Positions 27,698 through 37,155 are shown, counted from the stretch's first letter. The stretch: 64,000 nucleotides of DNA from Microbacter sp. GSS18 (GCA_029319145.1 CP119753.1:2914001-2978000), one strand, 5' to 3'. Notes: generated by a model not told the origin, from the letters alone. Program-made: numbers and translations.

Positions 27698-29554
27698 GTG
27701 AGCACTCCCTCCGCCATCGACGAACGACGCGCCGCACGAGCCGCGCGCCGTCGCCGCATCCTCATCTGGACCACGGCCGCCGTGATCGTGCTGATGATCG
27801 CGTCGATCGGCACGCTGTCGGTGCTCATCGTGCGTGCCACGAGCGACGAGCCCATCGCCTTCCCCGACGACCAGCCGGCCGATGCGGCCGGCGCAGGCCC
27901 GTGCACCGAGGTCTCGGTGCTGTCGTCGTTCGAGAACGCCGAGATGGTCGCGGCTCTCGCCGCCGGCTACAACGCCGAGCCCCGCGACGTCGGCGGCTCC
28001 TGCGTCACGGTGACCGCCGAGCGCGAGAAGTCGGGCTTCGCCGCCGAGCAGGCCGCGGACGGCTTCAGCCTCACCGCGATGGAGCAGCCGACCGTCTGGA
28101 TGCCGGATGCCTCCACGTGGCTCGCGGTGGCCCGCGACATGGGCGCCGAGGACATCGTCCCCGCCAGCGGAGAGAGCACCGCCGAGTCGAACATCGTCCT
28201 GGCGATGCCGCAGCCGCTCGCTGCGGCGATCGGCTGGGAGGACGAGGCGCCGTCGTGGGCGGACGTCTTCACTGCCGCCGCCGACGAGAACCTCTGGTCG
28301 GATCTCGGCTATCCGGAGTGGGGCTCGTTCAAGCTCGGCAAGACGTCTCCGGTGGCCGCCACCTCCGGCGAGGCGGCGATGTTCGCGTCGTACGGCACCG
28401 CATCCGGCTCCATCGAGGGCCTCAGCGCCGCCACGATCGCCGATCCGGAGGTGACCGCGGCGGTCACCGAGCAGGAGCTGTCGGTGAGCCACTACATGTC
28501 CACCCCGGAGCACTTCCTGTGGCACGCCCGCCAGTCGGAGCAGGCCGGCTCGGCCGCCGACTTCCTCTCTGCGGTCATCGTCGACGAGAAGTCGGTGTGG
28601 GACTACAACCGCGGCATCACGAGCCGCGACGGTGCCACCCGCATCGAGTCCGAGCCGCCGCGCGAGAAGCTCGTCACGATCTACCCCACCGATGGCTTCT
28701 ACGTCTCCGACAGCCCGGCGGTGGTGCTCACCGGCGACTGGGTGAGCGATGTGCAGGCCGAGGCCGCCGCGGACTTCCTCCGCTACGCGCGCACCGCGCA
28801 GGGGCAGCAGCTTGTGCGCGAATCGGGCTATCGCGACCTCAACGGCGAGCTCGACACGTCGGTGCTCGAGGTGGGCGCACTGCAGGCCGCACCCGTCGGA
28901 GCACTGGAGTTCCCGGATTCCGATGTGGTCGCGGCCGTCAACGAGGCGTTCCCCGACGTGCGCAAGCGCGCCGACGTCCTGTTCCTGATCGACACCTCCG
29001 GGTCGATGGGGGACGACATCAACGACAACGACACGCGGCTTTCGGCGGCGCAGGACGCGATCGAGCTGGCCCTGGACCACTTCACCGCCGGCGACAACGT
29101 CGGGCTCGCCGCATTCGCCCAGGGTCCTGGCGGTGCCCTCACACCCGGTATCGTCGCGCCCGTCGCCGACATCAGCGAAAACCGCGACGACTTCCTCGAC
29201 GCGCTGTCGGCCCTCGAGGCGTACGGCCACACGCCGCTCTATGAAGCCGTGGACGAATACGCGGCCCAGATGGCGGAGTCGGCCACCGACGACCGGATCA
29301 ACGCGATCGTCCTCCTGAGCGACGGGGCCAACTACACGCCGGAGAGCCCGACCATCGGGGCTGAGGAGATGCTCACGCACCTCGAGGACCTGCACCACAA
29401 CTCGCCGGTGCTCGTGTTCACGCTGGCCTACGGGTCGGATGCGGACGTCGCGACGCTGCAGTCGATCTCGGGCGCGACCGGCGCGCACTACTACGACGCC
29501 ACCGACCCGACCAAGGTCAAGTCGGTGCTGGGAGACCTCGTCACCAGCTTCTAG
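27698..29554 (+). CDS. membrane-anchored solute-binding domain fused to a VWA domain
   Basis: A 618-residue protein. A cytoplasmic Arg-rich N terminus (about 1-25) is followed by a single membrane helix (about 26-48). An extracellular domain (about 65-400) resembles bacterial solute-binding proteins of the molybdate/sulfate type. A C-terminal von Willebrand factor A domain follows, with an intact MIDAS motif DTSGSMG starting at Asp432. It is predicted to sit on the outer face of the membrane. No transporter genes adjoin it, so a binding or adhesion role is more likely than uptake. The start is GTG with CGGAGG upstream. Confidence 0.88.
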   Translation: MSTPSAIDERRAARAARRRRILIWTTAAVIVLMIASIGTLSVLIVRATSDEPIAFPDDQPADAAGAGPCTEVSVLSSFENAEMVAALAAGYNAEPRDVGGSCVTVTAEREKSGFAAEQAADGFSLTAMEQPTVWMPDASTWLAVARDMGAEDIVPASGESTAESNIVLAMPQPLAAAIGWEDEAPSWADVFTAAADENLWSDLGYPEWGSFKLGKTSPVAATSGEAAMFASYGTASGSIEGLSAATIADPEVTAAVTEQELSVSHYMSTPEHFLWHARQSEQAGSAADFLSAVIVDEKSVWDYNRGITSRDGATRIESEPPREKLVTIYPTDGFYVSDSPAVVLTGDWVSDVQAEAAADFLRYARTAQGQQLVRESGYRDLNGELDTSVLEVGALQAAPVGALEFPDSDVVAAVNEAFPDVRKRADVLFLIDTSGSMGDDINDNDTRLSAAQDAIELALDHFTAGDNVGLAAFAQGPGGALTPGIVAPVADISENRDDFLDALSALEAYGHTPLYEAVDEYAAQMAESATDDRINAIVLLSDGANYTPESPTIGAEEMLTHLEDLHHNSPVLVFTLAYGSDADVATLQSISGATGAHYYDATDPTKVKSVLGDLVTSF

Positions 29555-29564
29555 CGCCCACGCC

Positions 29565-29598
29565 CGGACGCGCCCGACCATCCGGCAGGGCGCGTCCG
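29565..29598. terminator. bidirectional hairpin terminator
   Basis: An 11-bp perfect stem (29565-29575 cggacgcgccc with 29588-29598) has a 12-nt loop. It sits between the convergent SBP-VWA and BCCT genes, so it can serve both. No T-tract is present. Confidence 0.78.
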
Positions 29599-29605
29599 CG
29601 CCCGC

Positions 29606-31522
29606 TCAGCCGAGCGGGTCCTTGCCGTCGTCGTCGGCGTTGCGATCCGGGATGTGGTGCGAATCGCCCGCCGCTCTCGGGTCGTGGTCGACGAGTTCGT
29701 CGACGTCCTCGGTCGACACCCCTCCGACCGCGGCGTTCTCCATCTCGAGGGCCGCAGCCGACGCGCGCCGCGGCGGGCGGTCGCCGTCGACATGGGTGAG
29801 GACGAACGGGTCCATGTGCTCCTCCTTCTCCTCGCCGGCGCCCGTCGGAACGCCGACCTTGGCGGCCGGCCGACGCTGCCACCGGGGACGTCGGCGCCCG
29901 ATGATGTCCACCGGGCCGGTCTCCAGCCCGTAGAACTCGCCGATGCGGTCCACGAAGAGAGCCCGCTGCGCCCGATCGTAGGCTCGGCGCTCACGGCTGA
30001 ACGCGACGATGGTCGCCCAGCAGATGCCGAGCATGACGAAACTGAAGGGCAGCGCGATGATGATCGCCGCCGTCTGAAGCGCGGTGAGCCCGCCCGAGAG
30101 CAGCAGCGCGATCGCCAGGATCGCAGTCAGCAGCGTGAAGAGCGTGCGGATGCGCTTGCGCGGATTGATCTGCCCGCCGGTGGCGATCATGCCCATGACG
30201 AGCGCACCCGAGTCGGACGACGTGATGAAGAAGATTCCCACCAGGATGATGACGCCGATCGTGAGCCAGGTGGTCGCCGGCATGTACCCCAACAGCGTGA
30301 ACAGCGCTCCCGAGAGGTCCACCGAGCCGTCCGGCAGAGTCATCGACCCCGGCACGGTCAGCTCCTGGTAGACCGCCGATCCGCCGAGGATCGCGAACCA
30401 GAGGATGCCGATCAGCGTCGGCACGATGATCACGCCCATGATGAACTGGCGCACCGTGCGGCCCTTCGACACGCGCGCGATGAAGATCCCCACGAAGGGC
30501 GCCCACGAGATCCACCAGCCCCAGTAGAACGCCGTCCAGCCGGCCTCCCAGATCTCGCCGGCCTCGCCCTGCCAGGCGTTGACGTTGAACGACAGCGCGA
30601 CGTAGTTCTGGATGTAGTAGCCCATGGACTGCACCCATTCGCGCAGCAGGAACTCGGTGGGCCCGAGCACCAGGAACAGGAGCACCAGGACGCCGGCGAG
30701 CATCAGGTTCGTCGACGACAGCCACTTCATGCCCTTGGTCACGCCCGAGAGCACGGATGCCAGGACGAACACGGTGATGACCAGGATGATGATGATCTGC
30801 GAGATCGTCGACGGTTCGACAAGGCCCGCCGAATCGAGGCCCGAGCTGATCTGCAGCACGCCCAGCCCGAGCGACGTCGCGACACCGAACATCGTCCCGG
30901 CGAGGGCGACGACATCGATGACGTTGCCCCATGCGCCGTTGACCCGCTCGCCGAGGAGCGGCTCGAAGATCCACCGGATCGAGATCGGCCGGCGGCGGCG
31001 ATGGATCGCATACGCCAGTCCCAGACCCACGACGACGTAGATCGACCAGGCCTGCACGCCCCAGTGCAGGTACGTCTGGCCCATCGCCTGCGCCGCGAGC
31101 TGCTCCGGCGTTCCGCTCACGCCGGGTCGGGGAGAGACGAAATGGCTGAGCGGCTCGCTGACGCCGTAGAAGACCAGGCCGATCCCCATTCCGGCCGCGA
31201 ACAGCAGACCGAACCAGGCGCCGACCGAGAACTCCGGCTCATCATCGTCGGCGCCGAGTCGGATGTCGCCGTACTTGCTGAACCCGATGACGAGGCAGAA
31301 GGCGACGAAGAAGACCGCGATGAGCACGTAGTACCAGTTGAACGCGTTGACGATCGTCGACTGGATGGCTCCGAACATCGCCTCCGCCGCCCTGGGCGCG
31401 ATGAGGCAGAATGCGCTGAACGCCACGACGACGATCGACGCGGGCCACATCACCCATGGAGCGACGATCCCCGGATGCGGCTGGGGATCCTGGGCCTTGG
31501 TGGTCGGTGATTCGCTGGTCAT
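29606..31522 (-). CDS. BCCT-family choline/betaine transporter
   Basis: A 638-residue secondary transporter with 12 membrane helices. The family signature GWWISWAPFVGIFIARVSKG lies near 330-350 and the glycine-rich AAGMGIGLVFYGVSEP on helix 3. BCCT carriers import glycine betaine, choline or carnitine with Na+ or H+. After the last helix there is a tail of about 120 residues: first basic (RRRRPRWQRR), then strongly acidic. BetP-type carriers sense osmotic stress through their termini, so a similar role is possible. GGAAGGTG precedes the ATG. It is monocistronic. Confidence 0.92.
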   Translation of the reverse strand: MTSESPTTKAQDPQPHPGIVAPWVMWPASIVVVAFSAFCLIAPRAAEAMFGAIQSTIVNAFNWYYVLIAVFFVAFCLVIGFSKYGDIRLGADDDEPEFSVGAWFGLLFAAGMGIGLVFYGVSEPLSHFVSPRPGVSGTPEQLAAQAMGQTYLHWGVQAWSIYVVVGLGLAYAIHRRRRPISIRWIFEPLLGERVNGAWGNVIDVVALAGTMFGVATSLGLGVLQISSGLDSAGLVEPSTISQIIIILVITVFVLASVLSGVTKGMKWLSSTNLMLAGVLVLLFLVLGPTEFLLREWVQSMGYYIQNYVALSFNVNAWQGEAGEIWEAGWTAFYWGWWISWAPFVGIFIARVSKGRTVRQFIMGVIIVPTLIGILWFAILGGSAVYQELTVPGSMTLPDGSVDLSGALFTLLGYMPATTWLTIGVIILVGIFFITSSDSGALVMGMIATGGQINPRKRIRTLFTLLTAILAIALLLSGGLTALQTAAIIIALPFSFVMLGICWATIVAFSRERRAYDRAQRALFVDRIGEFYGLETGPVDIIGRRRPRWQRRPAAKVGVPTGAGEEKEEHMDPFVLTHVDGDRPPRRASAAALEMENAAVGGVSTEDVDELVDHDPRAAGDSHHIPDRNADDDGKDPLG

Positions 31523-31686
31523 CTCGCACCTTCCGGACGGCTCGTCTTGACTTCACCGTACCGAGAGCGGTGTGGGATCGTAACCCGGAATCACCCGCCG
31601 GGCGAGTGCCGGTCGGCCCGCCCCACGAAGGGCGAGCGCGGCCGGGCTGCCCCTGCGCGTGGCGACGACGGACCAGAATGGGGGTC

Positions 31687-32376
31687 ATGACGACGCCCGC
31701 TCTCCTGGCGATCTCGCACGGCACGGCCTCGCCGGACGGTCAGGCCGCCGTCGCCGCCCTCGTCGACGCGGTGGCCGCTCGGCTCCCCGACGTCCCGGTG
31801 CGTCTCGGTCATGTCGACGTGCAGCAGCCCGACGTGCCGGCCTCGCTCGGAGCGATCGGCGAGGGGCGACCGGTCGTCGTCGTGCCGCTGCTGCTCTCGG
31901 CCGGGTACCACGTGCACGTCGACCTGGTGGAGCAGACCGCGGATCGGGCCGATGTGACCATCGCCGGCGCCCTGGGCCCCGATGCCCGGCTGGCCGGCCT
32001 GCTCGCCCGACGGCTGGGGGACCTGCATCCCGGCCCCGACGACGCCGTCGTCCTGGCGGTCGCGGGTTCGAGCGACGAACGGGCCAACGACGACTGCCGC
32101 GCGACCGCCCGCATGCTCGCCGAACTGATGGACCGCCCGGTCGACGTCGGCTTCCTCGCCGCCGCGGAGCCCCGTCTCGCCGACGCCGTCGCCGCGGCAC
32201 GCACGCGAGCCGACCGCGTCGTGGTGGCCGACTACCTGCTCGCGCCGGGGTACTTCCATGATCTCGCGGTGCGGGTCGCGGAGGGGTCGGTCGTCGCGCG
32301 CCCCCTGCTGGACGACGACGCTCCCGACGACGCGCTGGTCGAACTCGTGGTGGACCGGTACCGAGCCGCCCGCTGA
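31687..32376 (+). CDS. sirohydrochlorin chelatase (CbiX/SirB-like)
   Basis: A 229-residue class II chelatase. It contains the metal-binding histidine motif LAISHGTAS (His11), the second block PLLLSAGYHVHVD with His residues near 76-78, and a duplicated C-terminal half with DYLLAPGYFHD. Such enzymes insert Fe2+ into sirohydrochlorin to make siroheme (or Co2+ in B12 synthesis). The sulfite reductase that needs siroheme starts 119 bp downstream on the same strand, which favours iron. ATG 31687 or 31678 could be the start. Confidence 0.88.
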   Translation: MTTPALLAISHGTASPDGQAAVAALVDAVAARLPDVPVRLGHVDVQQPDVPASLGAIGEGRPVVVVPLLLSAGYHVHVDLVEQTADRADVTIAGALGPDARLAGLLARRLGDLHPGPDDAVVLAVAGSSDERANDDCRATARMLAELMDRPVDVGFLAAAEPRLADAVAAARTRADRVVVADYLLAPGYFHDLAVRVAEGSVVARPLLDDDAPDDALVELVVDRYRAAR

Positions 32377-32400
32377 TCCGACCCGTTCCCGGATGCATTC

Positions 32401-32432
32401 CCGCAACACGCGAGTGTGACGCCGTGTTGCGG
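32401..32432. terminator. hairpin between chelatase and sulfite reductase genes
   Basis: A 10-bp perfect stem (ccgcaacacg, 32401-32410, with 32423-32432) encloses a 12-nt loop. It lies 25 bp after the chelatase stop codon and 63 bp before the sulfite reductase start. It may be a terminator or an operator site; the sequence alone does not decide. Confidence 0.55.
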
Positions 32433-32481
32433 TGATTAACCGTCGTTGACACACGGGCGGGCCGCGCCGGGGCGACGTCCG

Positions 32482-32487
32482 TAATCT
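32482..32487 (+). promoter_or_regulatory. -10 box for a probable leaderless sulfite reductase mRNA
   Basis: TAATCT lies 7 nt upstream of the GTG start (32495), the distance expected when transcription begins at the start codon. No Shine-Dalgarno sequence is present at normal spacing. A TTGACA at 32446 is too far upstream (30 bp) to be its -35 box. Confidence 0.5.
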
Positions 32488-32494
32488 CGCCAAG

Positions 32495-34228
32495 GTGACG
32501 ATCAGCGACTCCTCCACCCGCAACCCCGCGGCCCGCCCCGAGGGCGGCCGCGCACGTCCGCGCCCCTCCAGCAAGCCGAACGGGCAGTGGAAGATCGACG
32601 GCACCGCCCCGCTCAACGGCAACGAGGAGTGGAAGCAGGTCGACAACGGCCTGAGCGTGCGCGACCGCATCGAGCGCATCTACTCGAAGGGCGGGTTCGC
32701 CTCCATCGACCCCACGGACCTCCACGGGCGCTTCCGCGTGTGGGGTCTGTATACGCAGCGCAAGCCCGGCATCGACGGCGGGCGCACCGCGACGCTCGAG
32801 CCGCACGAGCTCGAGGACGAGTACTTCATGCTGCGCGTCCGCATCGACGGCGGCCAGCTCACGACCGAGCAGCTGCGCGTCATCGCGGGCATCTCGCAGG
32901 ACTTCGGGCGCGACAGCGCCGACCTCACCGACCGCCAGAACGTGCAGCTGCACTGGATCCGGGTCGAGGACGTCCCCGAGATCTGGCGACGCCTCGAAGC
33001 AGTGGGCCTGGGCACCACCGAGGCGTGCGGTGACGTGCCGCGCGTGGTCCTCGGCTCTCCTGTCGCGGGCATCGCCGCCGACGAGCTGATCGATGCCACG
33101 CCGCAGATCGACGAGATCACCTCGCGCTTCATCGGCGACGAGTCCCTCGCGAACCTCCCCCGCAAGTTCAAGTCCGCGATCACCGGGCACCCCAGCCAGG
33201 ACGTCGTCCACGAGATCAACGACGTCGCCTTCGTGGCCGTCGAGCACCCGGAACTCGGCATCGGCTACGACCTGTGGGTCGGCGGCGGCCTGTCCACCGC
33301 GCCCCGGCTCGCCGAGCGCCTCGGCGTCTTCGTCGCCCCCGAGCGGGTGGCCGAGGCCTGGCACGGCGTCGCGCAGATCTTCCGCGACTACGGCTACCGG
33401 CGGCTGCGGAACAAGGCCCGACTGAAGTTCCTGCTCGCCGAATGGGGCCCCGAGAAGTTCCGCCAGGTTCTGCAGGACGAGTACCTCGGCGACGCGCTGC
33501 CCGACGGGCCGGCCGCCCCGACGCCGGTGACGCCCGGCGACCACGTCGGTGTCCACCGGCAGAAGGACGGCCGCTTCTACGTCGGCGTCACGCCCATCGT
33601 GGGCCGCGTCTCGGGCCCGACCCTGGCCAGGCTCGCCGACGTCGTCGAGGCGCACGGCTCGACGCGACTGCGGACCACGCCCCACCAGAAGCTCGTCGTC
33701 CTCGACATCCCCGAAGACAACGTCGAGTCGCTCGTCGCCGAGCTGGACGCCCTGGGGCTGTCCGCACGCCCGAGCCTCATCCGCCGCGGCACAATCGCCT
33801 GCACCGGCATCGAGTACTGCAAGCTCGCCATCGTCGAGACCAAGGGCAACGCCACCGCGGCCGTACTGGCGCTCGAGGAGCGCCTCGCCGGGCTCGACCT
33901 GCCGCATCCGATCTCGCTGCACGTCAACGGCTGCCCGAACTCGTGCGCCCGCATCCAGACCGCGGACATCGGCCTGAAGGGCCAGCTCGTCACCATCGAC
34001 GGCGCGCAGGTTCCGGGCTACCAGGTCCACCTCGGGGGCGGCCTCGCCTCGAAGGACCGCGACGAGGCCGGGCTCGGACGCACCGTCCGCGGCCTCAAGG
34101 TCGCGGCGGACGGGATCGCGGACTACACCGAGCGCGTGGTGCGCCGCTTCCTCGCGGAGCGCGACGCGGATGCCGATGAGACGTTCGCCCAGTGGGCTCA
34201 CCGGGCCGACGAGGAGGCGCTGCAGTGA
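32495..34228 (+). CDS. sir: ferredoxin-dependent sulfite reductase (SirA/NirA type)
   Basis: A 577-residue siroheme/[4Fe-4S] enzyme reducing sulfite to sulfide with six electrons from ferredoxin. The cluster ligands are visible as Cys436 and Cys442 (ACTGIEYCK) and Cys480 and Cys484 (NGCPNSC). The two ferrodoxin-like repeats and LTDRQNVQLHWI are in place, as is TTEACGDVPR, whose cysteine forms a Tyr-Cys crosslink in the mycobacterial enzyme. It starts the operon with APS reductase, SUMT, ferredoxin reductase and a TrxR-like protein, which makes sulfite rather than nitrite the likely substrate. Confidence 0.93.
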   Translation: MTISDSSTRNPAARPEGGRARPRPSSKPNGQWKIDGTAPLNGNEEWKQVDNGLSVRDRIERIYSKGGFASIDPTDLHGRFRVWGLYTQRKPGIDGGRTATLEPHELEDEYFMLRVRIDGGQLTTEQLRVIAGISQDFGRDSADLTDRQNVQLHWIRVEDVPEIWRRLEAVGLGTTEACGDVPRVVLGSPVAGIAADELIDATPQIDEITSRFIGDESLANLPRKFKSAITGHPSQDVVHEINDVAFVAVEHPELGIGYDLWVGGGLSTAPRLAERLGVFVAPERVAEAWHGVAQIFRDYGYRRLRNKARLKFLLAEWGPEKFRQVLQDEYLGDALPDGPAAPTPVTPGDHVGVHRQKDGRFYVGVTPIVGRVSGPTLARLADVVEAHGSTRLRTTPHQKLVVLDIPEDNVESLVAELDALGLSARPSLIRRGTIACTGIEYCKLAIVETKGNATAAVLALEERLAGLDLPHPISLHVNGCPNSCARIQTADIGLKGQLVTIDGAQVPGYQVHLGGGLASKDRDEAGLGRTVRGLKVAADGIADYTERVVRRFLAERDADADETFAQWAHRADEEALQ

Positions 34229-34968
34229 CGGCGACACTCGCCCCTCGCGCCGAGCACCTGCGCTCGCACGACGAGCTGCGCGCGCTCGCGGAAGCGGGCA
34301 ACGCCGAGCTCGGCAGCCTCACCGACCACGAGGCGACCGCCGACGAGGTGCTCGACTGGGTGGCTCGCAACTTCGCCGTCGAGGCCGCCGCGGTGGCGTC
34401 CTCGATGGCGGATGCGACGATCCCCCACATGGTCTCGGAGCATCTTCCGGGCGTCGACGTGATCTTCCTCGACACCGGCTACCACTTCACCGAGACGATC
34501 TTCACGCGCCACGAAGTGGAGCGGACGCTCGACGTGCGCCTCATCGACGTCTACCCGGAGCAGACGGTCGCCGCCCAGAACGAGGAGTTCGGTCGCGACC
34601 TCTTCGCACGCAACCCGGGACTGTGCTGCCAGCGCCGGAAGGTGATTCCGCTGCAGAAGACGCTCGCCGGCTACGAGGTGTGGTTCTCGGGCGTCCGGCG
34701 TGACGAGACCGAAAGCCGGGCGACCACGCCGCTCGTCGCCTTCGACGAGCGCAACGGCCTCGTCAAGGTCAGCCCCATCGCCGCATGGACCGAAGACGAC
34801 GTCGCCGCCTACGCCTCGACGCGCGACATCGTCGTCAACCCGCTGCTGTCGTGGGGCTACCCCTCGATCGGCTGCGAGCCGTGCACGCAGCCCGTCGCCG
34901 AGGGCGAGGATCCGCGCTCGGGCCGCTGGGCCAACTTCAGCAAGACCGAGTGCGGTCTGCACATCTGA
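34225..34968 (+). CDS. cysH: APS reductase with [4Fe-4S] cluster (CysH)
   Basis: A 247-residue assimilatory reductase that converts adenylyl sulfate to sulfite and AMP. The cluster cysteines are Cys134-Cys135 (LCCQRRK) and Cys217/Cys220 (GCEPC); the catalytic cysteine is Cys243 in the C-terminal ECGLH. These show the APS-using form rather than the clusterless PAPS reductase. Electrons come from thioredoxin, which fits the thioredoxin-reductase-like gene later in the operon. GTG 34225 overlaps the sulfite reductase stop (GTGA). Confidence 0.95.
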   Translation: MTATLAPRAEHLRSHDELRALAEAGNAELGSLTDHEATADEVLDWVARNFAVEAAAVASSMADATIPHMVSEHLPGVDVIFLDTGYHFTETIFTRHEVERTLDVRLIDVYPEQTVAAQNEEFGRDLFARNPGLCCQRRKVIPLQKTLAGYEVWFSGVRRDETESRATTPLVAFDERNGLVKVSPIAAWTEDDVAAYASTRDIVVNPLLSWGYPSIGCEPCTQPVAEGEDPRSGRWANFSKTECGLHI

Positions 34969-34978
34969 CGGAGAGATC

Positions 34979-35770
34979 ATGACCGACACCAACGGACTCG
35001 TCCAGCTGGTCGGCGCCGGCCCCGGCGATCCCGGCCTCCTCACGCTCCGGGGCCTGCGCGCCCTCGAAGCCGCCGACGTGATCGTCGCCGACCGGCTCGG
35101 GGCGCGCGCCGTGCTCGACGGTCTCGAAGCCGACGGCATCCGCCTCTCCGCCGACGTCGTCGACGTCGGCAAGCGTCCCGGCCATCACGCCGTGCCCCAG
35201 GACGCCATCAACGCGCTGCTCGTGCAGCTCGCGCACGACGGCAAGCGCGTCGTGCGCCTCAAAGGCGGCGACCCGTACATCTTCGGCCGCGGGGGCGAGG
35301 AGCTCGCGTTCTGCCAGGAGGCCGGCATCGCCGTCGAGGTGGTCCCGGGCATCACGAGCGCCGTGTCGGTGCCCGCCGTCGCCGGCATCCCGCTCACCCA
35401 CCGCGGCGTGGCGACCGCCTTCACCGTCGCGACCGCGCACGACCAGATCCAGAACCTCGGCGGCGCACGCGACCACACCGTCGTCCTGCTGATGGGCATC
35501 GGCACGCTGGCCCACTCCGCGCTCACGCTCGCCCGCGGCGAGCGCGGCGCCGACTGCCCCGTCGCGATCGTCGAGGACGGCTACGGGCCGGGCCAGCGCG
35601 TGACGATCGGAACCCTCTCGACCATCGCCGCGCAGGCCGCCCAGCGCGGTGTGCGCTCGCCCGCGGTCGTGGTGGTCGGCGATGTGGTGCGACTGAGCCC
35701 GTACGCCCCCGATGACCTCAAGACCCTCGATCTCGCATCGTTCGACCCCGTGAAAGGCCCCTCGCAGTGA
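34979..35770 (+). CDS. cobA: uroporphyrinogen-III C-methyltransferase
   Basis: A 263-residue SAM-dependent methylase that makes precorrin-2, the siroheme precursor. It shows LVGAGPGDPGLLTLRG at the N terminus and RLKGGDPYIFGRGGEE (about 88-103), the classic family motifs. It is a stand-alone SUMT, not a CysG fusion, so precorrin-2 dehydrogenase must be encoded elsewhere. GGAGAG precedes the ATG by 3 bases. The stop overlaps the next gene's GTG. Its place between cysH and the ferredoxin reductase supports a siroheme role. Confidence 0.94.
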   Translation: MTDTNGLVQLVGAGPGDPGLLTLRGLRALEAADVIVADRLGARAVLDGLEADGIRLSADVVDVGKRPGHHAVPQDAINALLVQLAHDGKRVVRLKGGDPYIFGRGGEELAFCQEAGIAVEVVPGITSAVSVPAVAGIPLTHRGVATAFTVATAHDQIQNLGGARDHTVVLLMGIGTLAHSALTLARGERGADCPVAIVEDGYGPGQRVTIGTLSTIAAQAAQRGVRSPAVVVVGDVVRLSPYAPDDLKTLDLASFDPVKGPSQ

Positions 35771-37155
35771 CCTCCGCCTCCTCTTCCCTCGCCAGCCTCC
35801 GCGTCGCGATCATCGGCGCGGGCCCCGCGGGCATCTACGCCGGCAACATCCTCACCGGCGCCGTCCGCGACGCCGGCGGCGACGTCGCGATCGACCTGTT
35901 CGAGTCGCTGCCGGCGCCCTACGGTCTCATCCGCTACGGCGTCGCGCCCGACCACCCCCGCATCAAGGGCATCGTGACGTCGCTGCACGAGATGCTGGAT
36001 GCCGGCACGACGCGGTTCATCGGCAACGTCGAGGTCGGCCGCGACATCGCGCTGGACGAGCTCGCCGAGCGCTACGACGCCGTCATCATCGCAACCGGCG
36101 CGATCCGCGACGCCGACCTCGACATCCCGGGCATCGACCTGCCGGGCTCGTTCGGCGCGGCGGACTTCGTCGCCTGGTACGACGGGCACCCCGACGTGCC
36201 GCGCGACTGGCCGCTGGACGCCGCCTCCGTGGCCGTCATCGGCAACGGGAACGTCGCGCTGGACGTCGCCCGCGTGCTCGCCAAGCACCCGGAGGACCTG
36301 CGCTCGACCGAGATCGCCGACAACGTCCTGGCCGGCCTCGAGGCCTCGGCCGTGACCGACGTGCACGTGTTCGGCCGCCGGGGCCCTGCCGACATCAAGT
36401 TCACGCCGATCGAGCTCCGCGAGCTCGGCGAAGTGCCCGGTGTGGACATCGTCGTGCATGACGAGGACTTCGCCGACGCGGATCCGTCGTCGGCGAAGAA
36501 CAACCAGCTCAAGGTGATGCTGCGCATCCTCAACTCGTGGCGGGGCCGGGAGCGCACGGACGCCACGCGCCGCCTCCACCTGCACTTCCACCACTCCCCC
36601 GTCGAGGTGCTCGGTGACGCGGGCGTGGAGAGCGTGCGCTTCGAGCGCACGGCCCCGAACGGCGACGGCACGTTCTCGGGCACGGGCGAGTTCCGCGACA
36701 TCGCGGTTCAGCAGGTCTACCGAGCGGTCGGCTACTACGGCACGCCCGTGCTGGGCGCACCGTTCGATGCCGCGCGGGGCGTCGTGCCGAACGTCGAGGG
36801 CCGCGTGACGGGCGACGACGGCGCCGCGGTCGCGGGTCTCTACGCCACCGGCTGGATCAAGCGCGGTCCGGTGGGGCTCATCGGCCACACGAAGTCCGAC
36901 GCCATGGAGACGATCGGCCACCTCGTCTCCGACGCGCAGGCGGGGCGCCTGACATCCCGGATCGTCGAGGGCGACGTGCTCGACCTTCTCACCGAGCGCG
37001 AGGTCGCCTTCACCACGTGGGATGGGTGGCGTGCGCTCGATGCCCATGAGCGGGAGCTGGGCGCCTCGCACCTGCACACCCGCGAGCGCGTGAAGGTCGT
37101 CCCCCGCGACGAGCAGGTGGCGATCGCCCGCACCGGAGCGCTGATCGAATCATGA
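35767..37155 (+). CDS. FprA-like ferredoxin-NADP+ reductase
   Basis: A 462-residue FAD protein of the adrenodoxin-reductase type. The FAD motif is IIGAGPAGIYAG (about 15-26), the characteristic SLPAPYGLIRYGVAPDHP follows, and the NADP motif is VIGNGNVALDVARVL. It transfers electrons from NADPH to ferredoxin, and here most likely supplies the sulfite reductase three genes upstream. Length and layout match mycobacterial FprA. It overlaps SUMT upstream (GTGA) and the TrxR-like gene downstream (ATGA). Confidence 0.93.
   Translation: MTSASSSLASLRVAIIGAGPAGIYAGNILTGAVRDAGGDVAIDLFESLPAPYGLIRYGVAPDHPRIKGIVTSLHEMLDAGTTRFIGNVEVGRDIALDELAERYDAVIIATGAIRDADLDIPGIDLPGSFGAADFVAWYDGHPDVPRDWPLDAASVAVIGNGNVALDVARVLAKHPEDLRSTEIADNVLAGLEASAVTDVHVFGRRGPADIKFTPIELRELGEVPGVDIVVHDEDFADADPSSAKNNQLKVMLRILNSWRGRERTDATRRLHLHFHHSPVEVLGDAGVESVRFERTAPNGDGTFSGTGEFRDIAVQQVYRAVGYYGTPVLGAPFDAARGVVPNVEGRVTGDDGAAVAGLYATGWIKRGPVGLIGHTKSDAMETIGHLVSDAQAGRLTSRIVEGDVLDLLTEREVAFTTWDGWRALDAHERELGASHLHTRERVKVVPRDEQVAIARTGALIES

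Noticed and set aside
25486..27906. Minus-strand open frame of 806 codons
   Set aside because: It is antisense to the UMF1-type transporter and the next two genes and shows only charged low-complexity sequence.
32401..32432. Hairpin as a fourth member of the palindromic repeat family
   Set aside because: It lacks the TCRCCGA and CATG arm pattern and lies between co-directional genes.
32446..32451. TTGACA upstream of the sulfite reductase as its -35 box
   Set aside because: Spacing to the nearest -10-like box (32482) is 30 bp, and no -10 box lies at 16-19 bp.
31685..34237. Minus-strand open frame of 850 codons
   Set aside because: It is antisense to the chelatase and sulfite reductase, whose motifs are unmistakable; composition is typical of shadows.
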